Source: Castellaniella sp044508625
Lineage (GTDB): Bacteria > Pseudomonadota > Gammaproteobacteria > Burkholderiales > Burkholderiaceae_B
Direction of reading: 5' to 3'
DNA length: 64,000 nt
NCBI GenBank assembly: GCA_044508625.1
Contig: JBIQHJ010000006.1
Coordinates: forward strand, 61,582 to 125,581
Below, in pieces: positions 40,575-49,481 of this stretch. Position 1 is the stretch's first letter. The number at the start of each line of letters is the position of its first letter. The notes below the pieces were generated by a model. That model worked only from the letters and a program-made list of their open reading frames with translations. It was not told where the DNA came from and ran no database searches. Position numbers and translations under genes: made by a program.

Positions 40575-41020
40575 GTCCTGCGGCTCCTGAAATCGCGCCG
40601 ACGGGCCCTGGCCCGTCCGCTCATCGTCCGTCGCATCATTGCAGATCCGATGATACTAGGTGTGGATATCCAACGGGCCGTATCGCAGCCCAGGTCTGCG
40701 GCGCCACCGCACCGACAGCGCGCAAGTGGTCGAACCGATTCCTGACCCGAGGCGCGCCAGCGCTGCCAGATGCCCCTCACGTCCGATGCTCTCGCCCAAG
40801 GATATTGCGCCGGCCAAGGCATTGGCCAGAAGGACGAGGCCTCCCAATTATTCATACCATAAAAAGCATATATAGGTACCGTATTATTATTAAACGGCTT
40901 GATACCCATGCTAGAGTGGCAACAATAACCCGCCAAATAATCACATCGAGACAAGCCAAGCGAAACAGGCGGGCTCTGGACAGCTTTTGGATCGTGTCGA
41001 CACAAGCAAAGGAGCTGAGG
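40575..41020. other. 446-bp intergenic region at the edge of the AT-rich island
   Basis: No convincing gene. Base composition changes within this stretch: GC-rich to about 40840, then AT-rich (CCCAATTATTCATACC, TATTATTATTAAACGG). It holds the probable P450 promoter: TTGATA near 40898 and CAATAA about 18 bp later are a weak -35/-10 pair. A motif shared with the LysR promoter is at 40852-40860. Confidence 0.5.
40852..40860 (-). promoter_or_regulatory. candidate LysR-regulator site in the P450 promoter
   Basis: The minus strand reads TATGGTATGAATA here. The LysR gene's own upstream region has AATGGTATGATTA, sharing the exact nonamer ATGGTATGA. A shared site at both promoters is what autoregulating LysR activators usually show. 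Confidence 0.45.
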
Positions 41021-42220
41021 ATGACGACGAGCACCGCAATATCCATTGACAGCCAGTTGGATAAAGAAATTAGAGAGGGATTTGCTCAATGGATGAGCAG
41101 CAAGCCGGTATATTGGCATTCCGATAGGAACGCATGGGTCGTTACGGGCTATGAGGAAGGGTTCCGTATTCTCAAGGAAGCCGAAACGTTCTGGAGGGAC
41201 ATTCCCGAGCGGGAAGGGGCAACCGAGTTCTGGGGACGGCATCTGCTGAACCTGAGTGGCCGGGACCATAGGCGCCTTCATACGATGCACATGCGCCTCA
41301 CGGGGGAGGATTTTGCGGAATCCATCCGCCCGATGGCGTTTGAGATGGCGCAACGGATCGCCTCGGGATTGGTGAAAAAGGGGTCCGCAGAACTGGCTGT
41401 AGAGTATGCGGATACTGTGCCGATGTACATCGGGAGCCAATTCCTCGGTATTGATACCACCGATGAAACATTGATGCGGGATTTGAATCGGCAGATGCAG
41501 ATCCGGGCGATATGGAAGGAGGCCCTTCATGCCGGCGAAGGTGTCCCGCTGGCCAGCAAGGCGGCGCAGGACGGGCAGAAGGCTCTCGAAGCAGTCACTC
41601 AAATCATTCTGCCCACCATAAGGGACAGGCGCAACAACCCTCGGGACGACCTGATCAGCAAATTCTGGGAAGAAGGCCCGACCGTATTTCCCGATTGGAA
41701 CGAAAGAGACGTCATGACTTTGTGCTGGAGCTGTTTGGACAACGAAACCAAGCCGCTGCTGCGAGGCCTGCTGTACATACTGGCGCGCGACCAGGATCTG
41801 CAAACGAGGCTGCGGGAAAATCCCCAAGAAGTCCAGAACTATGTTGAGGAAGGATTGCGCTATCTGACGCCCTTCAGAACCATCCGCCGGACCGTCCTCA
41901 AAGATGTCGACCTCAACGGGACCAAGATGAAGGAGGGCGACGGAATCTATGTGATCACGCCACTGACGAACCGCAGCGAGGAAAAATGGGAGTGCCCCTA
42001 TAGCTTCAATCCGGAAAGAACGCAAAGCACGCATTTCGCATTGGGCTTCGGTGCCGGATATTGCGTAGGCCGTTATGTCGGCAGGGCCGAGGCGGCGGAG
42101 ACGATAAAAGCATTGCTGGCGGAAACGACCTCATTTGGGCTCGATCCCAATGGGCGTGAACCCAAATGGGCTGGTGAAATGTACCATTCAATTGCGCCGC
42201 TGGATATGCTGCTGAAGTAA
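41021..42220 (+). CDS. cytochrome P450
   Basis: This 399-residue soluble bacterial P450 has the K-helix ExxR (EEGLRYLTPF), a PERF-like FNPER and haem loop FALGFGAGYCVGR, with Cys348 as the thiolate ligand. The I-helix reads CWSCLDNETKPLL: the acid-threonine pair (ET) is kept, but the usual Ala/Gly-Gly before it is Leu-Asp. GGAG precedes the ATG at 41021. It is the first gene of the island, followed by a 7Fe ferredoxin, with an FprA-type reductase further down, giving a complete three-component monooxygenase. The substrate is unknown; co-location with a transporter suggests an imported small molecule. Confidence 0.95.
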   Translation: MTTSTAISIDSQLDKEIREGFAQWMSSKPVYWHSDRNAWVVTGYEEGFRILKEAETFWRDIPEREGATEFWGRHLLNLSGRDHRRLHTMHMRLTGEDFAESIRPMAFEMAQRIASGLVKKGSAELAVEYADTVPMYIGSQFLGIDTTDETLMRDLNRQMQIRAIWKEALHAGEGVPLASKAAQDGQKALEAVTQIILPTIRDRRNNPRDDLISKFWEEGPTVFPDWNERDVMTLCWSCLDNETKPLLRGLLYILARDQDLQTRLRENPQEVQNYVEEGLRYLTPFRTIRRTVLKDVDLNGTKMKEGDGIYVITPLTNRSEEKWECPYSFNPERTQSTHFALGFGAGYCVGRYVGRAEAAETIKALLAETTSFGLDPNGREPKWAGEMYHSIAPLDMLLK

Positions 42221-42351
42221 CGGAGTGGATTGATTGTGAATGAACAGGCTCGCTGCAGGACCTATCTTGCTTGATGATGGTCTTGATGAGGCCACAGGCA
42301 GGCGGCGAGCCTGGCTCGGTCATAGGATGCAGACGAGTCAGGAGACGGAAT

Positions 42352-42699
42352 ATGCCCCATGTCATCACCGAGTCGTGCATCGACTGCATACATAAGGAAT
42401 GCGTAAAGGAATGTCCGGTCGACTGCATATATGAGGGCGTGCGTGCGCTATATATACAGCCGGACGAGTGCATAGACTGTGGGGCTTGTGTTCCCGCCTG
42501 TCCAGAGGATGCCATCTTTTTCGACCAGGATGTCCCCGCCGGTCTGGTCGAGTACATAGCGGATAACGCCAGGTTTTTTTCGGAAATCCTGGATGGGAAA
42601 TCCGAGCCTCTCGGATCCCCTGGCGCCGCAGCGCCGATAGGCAGCTACGGCGCCGACACGAAACTGGTTTCTGAATTTCCGGAAAGACACAAGGCCTGA
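42352..42699 (+). CDS. 7Fe ferredoxin (3Fe-4S plus 4Fe-4S)
   Basis: This 115-residue protein has Cys at 9, 12, 17, 21, 25, 40, 43, 46 and 50, the pattern of Azotobacter FdI/FdxA with a one-residue shift: Cys9/17/50 for the 3Fe-4S and Cys21/40/43/46 for the 4Fe-4S cluster. The C-terminal extension of about 50 residues is also FdI-like. AGGAG lies seven bases before the ATG at 42352. Adjacent to a P450 and in one island with an FprA-type reductase, it is the likely electron carrier between them. Confidence 0.92.
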   Translation: MPHVITESCIDCIHKECVKECPVDCIYEGVRALYIQPDECIDCGACVPACPEDAIFFDQDVPAGLVEYIADNARFFSEILDGKSEPLGSPGAAAPIGSYGADTKLVSEFPERHKA

Positions 42700-43089
42700 A
42701 AAACCGTTGATGGCATTCGGCGGGATCTCCGTGACGCCGGACAAAACCGGCCAGCAGGAATAGGCCATCGCGAGCAGATCGACATTGTGAGCAGATCGAT
42801 GTACACGGCAGATGCCATCATATGGTGTGCGATTTCCCATAACGCGCAGATGCCAGGGAATATCTGGAATCGCAGATATTCATGATAGAGAGCCAGATAA
42901 TAAAAATAGATGTTGCGCGGCACGTACGTCGGTCATGATGCGTGAGCCTGGTTGTCCCGGCCTCCACATATCCGGCACGGCGGATATCGATGTTTTGTAT
43001 CTTCGGAATAGGCATTTATCGCCACCTTGCTTTGCTTTTTCATAAAAATCATATGGCTCAATTGAAATATGTCCACAGGAGGAAGCACC
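42700..43089. other. 390-bp intergenic region between ferredoxin and transporter genes
   Basis: No gene with a ribosome site was found. It contains an 11-bp direct repeat GAGCAGATCGA (42772-42782 and 42789-42799) and a perfect 9-bp-arm inverted repeat at 42858-42881. Either could be regulatory, and a second promoter for the transporter genes probably lies here. Confidence 0.5.
42858..42881. repeat. perfect inverted repeat upstream of the LIV-type binding protein
   Basis: GAATATCTG, six-base loop GAATCG, then CAGATATTC: nine paired bases with no mismatch. No T-run follows, so an operator or an mRNA processing hairpin is likelier than a terminator. Confidence 0.6.
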
Positions 43090-44283
43090 ATGAACAGCAG
43101 GAAACATTCGCCCGGATTGATCTTTCTGGCGGCGGCATTGACGGTTGGTCTGGGTTGCCATGCTCAGGCCGCGCCAACCCCAGGAGTCACGGACAGCAAG
43201 ATTCGCATAGCCGTTGCCGGCCCATACACGGGAAATGCCGCGGTATACGCCCAGACCCAATTGGGAGCGATCGCCTATCTTAAGAAGATAAATGAGGAGG
43301 GAGGCATCCATGGCCGCCAAATAGAAATCGTAAAGGCCGACACCGGGTGCAATGAGGTGACGGCAATTTCGATCTTCAAGAAATTGATCAACGACGATAT
43401 CTTTGCGACTATCGGCCTCAGTTGCAGTGGCCCGACATTGGCGGCAAAGCCCACAATAATAGATGGACGAATGCCTACGCTGGTTACCCAGGCGGTAACG
43501 GACAGCATTGCCCAGCCTGCTTCTCCGTATATTTTCCGAGGTGTCCCGAATACCATAGACGCCGCTCGGGCAATGGTGGATTTCATAATGAGCCGCCCGG
43601 GGGAAAACAAGATCGGCATCATTTCGCATGACGACGAATGGGGAAGATCCTATCATGACCCTGAAGTGGCGTATCTGAAGGAAAAGTACGGTGCCGAGCC
43701 GGTGGCTGATGTCGTGATGGCCCGCGGGGCAACGAATGTCACCCCTCAGGTACTGAAGCTGAGGCAAGCGGGTGCCAACTACATCATTACCAATATCTAT
43801 CCGGTCGATACGGTCGTTTTCCTGAAAGAAGCGCATACGCTCAGCCTGAAAGGCCCATTCATCAGTGGCTGGGTCACCGACCTGAAGACCACCATGGCTC
43901 GGGCAAAGGACTTCGAATTGGTTCGCAACTACTGTGTGCTGAGCCAGCTCAAGGCTCCGATTGCCGCGGACGTGATGAAGCCATGGACGGCAGTGATAGA
44001 GAAATATGAGCCGACGGCCACCATCACGGCGTTCAACTATCTGGGCGTAGGAAGCGCGGTAATCATGGTCGAGGCGCTCAAGAACGCCGGGCCCGAGCTC
44101 ACCAGAGAGCGTTATCTGGATGCCCTTAACAATATAAAGGACTTCGACACCGGTGTGTTCGCCGGAAAGGTCAGCTTTTCGCCCGAAAACCACGAGGGAA
44201 ACGGCGTTGCCGTGGCGGAATGCTACGACTCGAACCAGGTTCCGCAATTTTATGAGAAATGGGACAAGCCCGTGGCAGGCTAA
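43090..44283 (+). CDS. LIV-type ABC transporter substrate-binding protein
   Basis: This 397-residue periplasmic protein (Peripla_BP_6) has a signal sequence containing GLGCHAQAA; both signal peptidase I (AQA-AP) and a lipobox-like Cys are possible. The mature part opens SKIRIAVAGPYTGNAAVYAQTQLGAIAYLKKINEEGGIHGRQIEIVKAD (43196-43342), characteristic of the family, which binds amino acids, amides, urea or aromatic acids. GGAGG precedes the ATG by seven bases. It heads the transporter block, and its ligand is presumably the P450 pathway substrate. Confidence 0.93.
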   Translation: MNSRKHSPGLIFLAAALTVGLGCHAQAAPTPGVTDSKIRIAVAGPYTGNAAVYAQTQLGAIAYLKKINEEGGIHGRQIEIVKADTGCNEVTAISIFKKLINDDIFATIGLSCSGPTLAAKPTIIDGRMPTLVTQAVTDSIAQPASPYIFRGVPNTIDAARAMVDFIMSRPGENKIGIISHDDEWGRSYHDPEVAYLKEKYGAEPVADVVMARGATNVTPQVLKLRQAGANYIITNIYPVDTVVFLKEAHTLSLKGPFISGWVTDLKTTMARAKDFELVRNYCVLSQLKAPIAADVMKPWTAVIEKYEPTATITAFNYLGVGSAVIMVEALKNAGPELTRERYLDALNNIKDFDTGVFAGKVSFSPENHEGNGVAVAECYDSNQVPQFYEKWDKPVAG

Positions 44284-44384
44284 TGCGTGAAGCGCAACGC
44301 GGCACGGATGGTTGATGCATACCGGTCCATTCATCAGCCATCCCGCGGCGCATTTTTGGACATTGCTGCTTGAGGTGCTATCAC

Positions 44385-45254
44385 ATGCTTCTACAACTTA
44401 TCGTAAGCGGGATCATGCAAGGCGCGTTATATGCGCTCGTCGCATTGTCGATGACTTTTATCCTAAGAAGCACGACGATCCTTAATTTCGGCCAAGGCGA
44501 TTTATTGATGATGAGCGCCTTCATTCTTTTCGTTCTGGTGGTCGTGCTCGGGGTGCCATTCTGGATTTCGTTCGCCATATGCGTCATCGGTATGTTCGCC
44601 GTAGGCTGCGCCATCGAACGCTGGTTTATCCGGCCGATATTGAATGCCGATCACATCACACAAGTCTTGATGACGATCGTCATTGGGTTCGTGATCCATA
44701 GTGTTTCCGTGATCATCTGGGGCCATGACGTCGTTTCGATGAGCCTGCCGTTTGAAGTTCCAACATTGATGATCGGGCCGGTCGTCATCACGGGCAGCTC
44801 GTTACTGGTGTTCCTGTTGGCGTGCATAACCACGATCATGTTTTTCAGCTTTCTGTTTGGCACACGGGCGGGACTGGAAGTTCGTGCGTTGCACGAATCA
44901 CGCCGTGGCGCCCAGTTGGTCGGGGTCAACGTGGACAAAAGGACACTGCTCGTATGGGGGACTGGCATTGGAATAGCGGCGGTAGCTGGAGCCATTCTTG
45001 CGCCCACCGTCCAGCTATACCCGGAAATGGGGCAGTCGCTATTGCTGAAAGGGTTTGCGGCCATGGCGATAGGCGGCTTCGGATCGCTATGGGGAGTGTT
45101 GGTGGGGGGAGTATTCCTAGGGGTGATGGAGAATCTGGCGGGCGCATATATAAATACCGCACTGCTCGATCTCACCGCTTATCTCCTGACGATAGCCGTA
45201 TTGATTGCAAAGCCGTCGGGCCTCTTTGGAAAGCGCGAACTCACCAAGCTCTAG
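44385..45254 (+). CDS. LIV-type ABC transporter permease LivH-like
   Basis: This 289-residue, eight-helix protein opens LQLIVSGIMQGALYALVALSMTFILRSTTILNFGQGDLLM, the BPD_transp_2 LivH signature, and has EVRALHESRRGAQLVGVN as the coupling region. GAGGTG precedes the ATG at 44385. It pairs with the LivM-like permease 214 bp downstream. Confidence 0.94.
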   Translation: MLLQLIVSGIMQGALYALVALSMTFILRSTTILNFGQGDLLMMSAFILFVLVVVLGVPFWISFAICVIGMFAVGCAIERWFIRPILNADHITQVLMTIVIGFVIHSVSVIIWGHDVVSMSLPFEVPTLMIGPVVITGSSLLVFLLACITTIMFFSFLFGTRAGLEVRALHESRRGAQLVGVNVDKRTLLVWGTGIGIAAVAGAILAPTVQLYPEMGQSLLLKGFAAMAIGGFGSLWGVLVGGVFLGVMENLAGAYINTALLDLTAYLLTIAVLIAKPSGLFGKRELTKL

Positions 45255-45468
45255 CGTGCATGTCGGCACCAACTTCCGCGTGATGCAGCAGCGCTTTCAA
45301 TGGACCATCGAAATTTGCCGGCTCTATCACGGTCGGTATTCCACGAGCAAGCGAGCATACAGGTTCTGGCCCGCTCACTGCTTGTTTACGTTGCCGAACG
45401 GCCTTTTGTATCCGGTCCACATGCACCGAGGGCGTGTCATTATCAATAGCCAGGTGGAATATTATTAT

Positions 45469-46434
45469 ATGAATAACAGATCAAAATTGACTTCATGGCT
45501 GATCATATTGACAGCCATGATGCTGTCTTTGCCCATCCTCGTCAGCGATTATATATTATTCATCCTGACCAAAGCCCTCATGTACGTACTTGTGGCGACG
45601 GGCTTCAATCTCTTGTTGGGGTTCGCCGGCCAATTGGTATTTGCGAATGTCGCGTTTTTCGGGATAGGTGCCTATAGCTGCAGCCTGATATTGATGCATC
45701 TCAATGCGCCGTTCCTGGTCGCGCTATTCGGTGGAGCACTCATTACCAGCCTGATGGCGATGATCGTGTGCTTGCCCGCGCTGCGGGGAATAAAGGGACT
45801 CTATCTCGCCATCATCACGCTGGCTTTCGGCGAACTCATGCGCTGGATATACATATACTGGACTCCGGTAACGCAGGGCGCCGGCGGGTTTTCAGTTCCC
45901 ACACCCTATATTTTCGGCGTATTGGACGCGAGCAAGCCAAAAGTCATTTACATCACGACGTTCGTGATAGTTTTCATCCTTTTATGGTCCTTCAGCAGAT
46001 TCCTGAAGTCGAAATACGGACGCGGCATCATTGCCGCCCGGGATAATCCGTACGCGGCGGAATCTGTTGGTGTCGACACCCGTTCTTACCTGGTCATGGC
46101 GTTCGGCATCAGCGGATTCTATGTCGGCGCGGCGGGTGGGATCTACTCCGCCATCATTGGGCGCGTCGTGCCGGATGCTTTTGGCCTATCCGAGCTTTTG
46201 AACCAATTTGGGATGGTCATCGTAGGGGGCCTCGGCAGTTTTCTGGGATCCATCATAGGCGGCGTGGCGCTGTCGGTGCTCCCGGACCTGGTGTCGGGAT
46301 TCCCGGGCTACGGAGAACTGATAGTAAGCGTGTTCATGCTTTTTGTATTGCTATTCATGCCCAAAGGCTTGGTCACCATCGTCACCAAGCGTTTTCCAAA
46401 AACCGTCGAGAACTATTACAGGAATCGGCCATGA
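45469..46434 (+). CDS. LIV-type ABC transporter permease LivM-like
   Basis: This 321-residue permease has GFNLLLGFAGQLVFANVAFFGIGAYS and GRGIIAARDNPYAAESVGVDTRSYLVMAFGISGFYVGAAGGIYS (46020-46142), the LivM coupling and re-entrant motifs. The ATG at 45469 is preceded by AGGTGG at 11 bases. The frame stays open for 88 codons upstream to 45205, but that part has no recognisable sequence and overlaps livH, so it is treated as a 214-bp gap. The 3' end overlaps the ATPase start (ATGA). Confidence 0.93.
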   Translation: MNNRSKLTSWLIILTAMMLSLPILVSDYILFILTKALMYVLVATGFNLLLGFAGQLVFANVAFFGIGAYSCSLILMHLNAPFLVALFGGALITSLMAMIVCLPALRGIKGLYLAIITLAFGELMRWIYIYWTPVTQGAGGFSVPTPYIFGVLDASKPKVIYITTFVIVFILLWSFSRFLKSKYGRGIIAARDNPYAAESVGVDTRSYLVMAFGISGFYVGAAGGIYSAIIGRVVPDAFGLSELLNQFGMVIVGGLGSFLGSIIGGVALSVLPDLVSGFPGYGELIVSVFMLFVLLFMPKGLVTIVTKRFPKTVENYYRNRP

Positions 46435-47207
46435 GTGCAAATGACACACACTTCCTGGAAGTAGTCGATGCCAGCGTCCAATTCGGAGAGTTGCGGGCGG
46501 TTGATGGAGCGTCGCTCATCTGCGAGCGCGGCATCGTCCACGCATTGATAGGCCCCAATGGGGCGGGAAAAAGCACCTTATTCAACGCCATCACCGGCAA
46601 TGTCGCATTGAGCGGCGGTGACATATTATTCAACGGCAAAAGCATCGTTGGGCTTGGGCCGAGCCGGGTGGCCAGCCTCGGGATACGCCGTACCTTCCAG
46701 CACGGGGGGCTCCTTCAGGGAATGACCGTCTTCGAGAATCTGCTTGTCGGGATGCACCAGGAGATCCATTACAGCGTGTTCTCCGCCATGTTCAGACCCT
46801 CAGTCGTGGGCGATATCGAGCGGAAGTGCTACGAGCGAGCGGAAGAAATGGCGAGTTCCCTGGGCATCGCCGAATTACTCCATCGGCCGGTATCCCAGCT
46901 ATCCGGGGGAGAACGCCGCATGGTGGAGATCGCCAGAGCCCTGATCGCCGAATCCAATTTGTTGCTATTGGATGAACCAGCCGTGGGGCTCATACCGCCC
47001 GCCAGACTGGAGATAATGAAATTCATTACGAATCTCGCAAAATCGAGGAATGTCGGTGTCATATTGATCGAGCACTCTATCGACATGGTTCTGAGCGGCG
47101 CCGATCTCATCACAGTATTGAATTTTGGCAGAACCATAGCGACCGGCACGCCATCGGAAATTTGCAACAACAAGGAGGTGATTGATGCCTATCTCGGATA
47201 TTGTTGA
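46431..47207 (+). CDS. LIV-type ABC transporter ATPase LivG-like
   Basis: This 258-residue ATPase carries Walker A GPNGAGKST, the LivG-type RTFQHGGLLQGMTVFENLLVGMH, signature LSGGERRMVEIARAL, Walker B LLLLDEPAVGLIP and the H-loop EHSIDMV. The ATG overlaps the LivM stop and the 3' end overlaps the next ATPase by 23 bp. Confidence 0.95.
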   Translation: MSANDTHFLEVVDASVQFGELRAVDGASLICERGIVHALIGPNGAGKSTLFNAITGNVALSGGDILFNGKSIVGLGPSRVASLGIRRTFQHGGLLQGMTVFENLLVGMHQEIHYSVFSAMFRPSVVGDIERKCYERAEEMASSLGIAELLHRPVSQLSGGERRMVEIARALIAESNLLLLDEPAVGLIPPARLEIMKFITNLAKSRNVGVILIEHSIDMVLSGADLITVLNFGRTIATGTPSEICNNKEVIDAYLGYC

Positions 47208-47943
47208 TATGAAAGGTGGAGCGGGCGCTGCGCTGTCGGTTGCCAACCTGACGTCCGGATACATTCCGACCGCACCCGCGATAAGCAATGTGGATATTCA
47301 AGTCGAGGCGGGCGGACTGGCGGCCGTGCTGGGTGTCAACGGCGCCGGCAAAAGCACATTGCTCAATGCGATATTCGGCCTTTTGCCCGCATGGCAGGGC
47401 AGTATCCGTCTGGGCCAGACCGAGTTGAGCAAGATGGCGCCACACAAGCGATTCCGCGAGGGCTTGGCGCTTGTATCCCAGGATAAAGATCTGTTTCCAT
47501 ACTTCAGCGTCGAGGAAAACCTGATATCGGGTTCCAGGAGGGACGCATCGAAGCCTGAAAGAGAGGCGTTGCTGGAGCAGGTGTTCAGCTCTTTCCCCAG
47601 GCTCAGAGAGAGACGTTCGCAAAAGGCCTTGCTGCTATCCGGGGGCGAGCAACGGATGGTTGCGATCGGCCGGGCCTTGATGAGCCGTCCCAAATTTTTG
47701 CTCATGGATGAGCCGTCCGGGGGGCTCGCGCCTCAGTACGTGAATGAGATCGGAGAGATAGTCAAGAAACTGCATCTGACCGGGCTTTCGGTACTGCTTG
47801 TGGAACAAGATTTTCGCCTGGCCCTTTCGGTGGCCAAGCATGTCTTCGTCATGCGCGAAGGCACCATGTTGTCAAAGCAGCCGATCAAATCGGAGGATTT
47901 GACGGTGGATGAGCTGACCAGCCTCGTTTTCAACAAAGATTGA
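47185..47943 (+). CDS. LIV-type ABC transporter ATPase LivF-like
   Basis: This 252-residue ATPase carries Walker A GVNGAGKST, LVSQDKDLFPYFSVEENL, signature LSGGEQRMVAIGRALMS, Walker B FLLMDEPSGGLAP and VEQDFRLAL. AAGGAGG is six bases before the ATG at 47185; an in-frame TTG lies directly before it. With LivG it forms the ATPase heterodimer, completing all five transporter components. Confidence 0.95.
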   Translation: MPISDIVDMKGGAGAALSVANLTSGYIPTAPAISNVDIQVEAGGLAAVLGVNGAGKSTLLNAIFGLLPAWQGSIRLGQTELSKMAPHKRFREGLALVSQDKDLFPYFSVEENLISGSRRDASKPEREALLEQVFSSFPRLRERRSQKALLLSGGEQRMVAIGRALMSRPKFLLMDEPSGGLAPQYVNEIGEIVKKLHLTGLSVLLVEQDFRLALSVAKHVFVMREGTMLSKQPIKSEDLTVDELTSLVFNKD

Positions 47944-48046
47944 GCGGTTTCGGGAAAGATATTCCATCGTTTTGGCTGGTCCGTCGATACCGCCGATATA
48001 GCCTGTATGCTGGCATTTCATTCTTCTTAAATTCTGCTCGCTGGAT

Positions 48047-49420
48047 ATGGATAACATGCAATTCAAAAGGGTGGCAATAATCGGCGCGGGGCCTGGTGGA
48101 TTTTATGCGGCGCTCGAATTGCTCAAATATTTTTCCGGACGGATCGATATCATCGACAGGCTGCCCACGCCTTTCGGCCTCGTCCGATACGGAATCGCAC
48201 CCGACAATCAGCGGATGAAAACGGTGTCGAGGGTCTTTTCAGGATTGGTCGATGAGTTCAGCAATCTCAGATTCATAGGCAATGTCGATTTCGGTGTGGA
48301 CATAACGCGGGGCGATCTACTGAGGAATTACGACTCCATCATATATGCCACCGGGGCCACCGATAGGCAATACTTGCGAGTCCCCGGTGAAGACCTGGCG
48401 GGCAGCTTCAGTGCGATGGATTTCGTGGATTGGTATAACGGACACCCTCTCAGACGGATTTCCGATTTCCCATTGGGATTTTCCAAGGCCGCCGTCGTGG
48501 GAGGGGGCAACGTCGCTTTGGATGTGGTCAGGATGCTCGTCAACGAAACGAGCGTCGTTAGATCGACTGACGTGCCCGATCGTGTCTTGAAGGTCCTGGA
48601 GGAAAACCCTGTCAAGGAGGTCTATCTCCTGGTGCGCAAAGGCCCTGCACAGGCAAAGTTCACGCCGGTTGAGTTGCGGGGACTCGGCAATCTGGAGAAC
48701 GTGGATATCATTATTGATCCGAGAGACCTCGAACTCAACGAGGAGGAGGCCGGCTACGTCGAGGAAAACCAGCAATGCCGTCTGAATATGGACATTCTGA
48801 GATCTATTGCTGAACGACCAAGCGGTGGCCACAAAAAGAGGATCCATATCAAGTTTTGGCACTCTGTAGCCGTGATTGGTGGACGAGACTCGGTCGAGTG
48901 GCTGGAACTGCGCAGCAATGCTGCGCGCGGGCGATCCCGGGAACCGGAAGGTGATGCTCCGAGAATTTCTGTGGACGCGATATTTTCAGCCATCGGCAAT
49001 GCCGTGGGGATGATTCCCGGCGTGCCGTTCGATGAACGCAAATCAGTGATTCCCAACATTCGCGGCCATATTCTTGATGAGAATGGTGAGGTTCTTCCCA
49101 AGGAGTTCGTGGCCGGCTGGGCCAAGCGCGGCCCATCAGGCACGGTAGGTACCAACCGGCAGGATTCGGCCGAAACGGTCACTACGATGCTGAGGAGCTG
49201 GGAGCACTCAAACGGCGACCGTGGCGCGAGGCCGGCCGGTATGGATATCACCGAGGTCCTCCGGGAAAGAGGCATCAGGTTTACATCCTGGGACGATTGG
49301 ATGAGCATCGACGGAAAAGAGCTATCGGCCGGACGAGAGCAAAACAGGCCGCGAGTCAAGCTTTCGGAACTGGATGACATGCTCGATTGCTTGAACCGGC
49401 ATCACCTTCAAAATGGCTGA
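48047..49420 (+). CDS. FprA/adrenodoxin-reductase-type ferredoxin-NADP reductase
   Basis: This 457-residue flavoprotein has FAD motif IIGAGPGGFYAALELL, the family block LPTPFGLVRYGIAPDNQRMK, NADP-binding VVGGGNVALDVVRM and late motif GWAKRGPSGTVGTNRQDSAETV. It is homologous to mitochondrial adrenodoxin reductase and mycobacterial FprA. It would move electrons from NADPH to the 7Fe ferredoxin and so to the P450. A second ATG at 48056 is equally possible. It follows the transporter block by about 100 bp. Confidence 0.94.
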   Translation: MDNMQFKRVAIIGAGPGGFYAALELLKYFSGRIDIIDRLPTPFGLVRYGIAPDNQRMKTVSRVFSGLVDEFSNLRFIGNVDFGVDITRGDLLRNYDSIIYATGATDRQYLRVPGEDLAGSFSAMDFVDWYNGHPLRRISDFPLGFSKAAVVGGGNVALDVVRMLVNETSVVRSTDVPDRVLKVLEENPVKEVYLLVRKGPAQAKFTPVELRGLGNLENVDIIIDPRDLELNEEEAGYVEENQQCRLNMDILRSIAERPSGGHKKRIHIKFWHSVAVIGGRDSVEWLELRSNAARGRSREPEGDAPRISVDAIFSAIGNAVGMIPGVPFDERKSVIPNIRGHILDENGEVLPKEFVAGWAKRGPSGTVGTNRQDSAETVTTMLRSWEHSNGDRGARPAGMDITEVLRERGIRFTSWDDWMSIDGKELSAGREQNRPRVKLSELDDMLDCLNRHHLQNG

Positions 49421-49481
49421 TATCGAATCGGGCGTTTCGTGGGTGTCCCGTTACGTTTTCATGAGATAAGGAGATCTCGCC

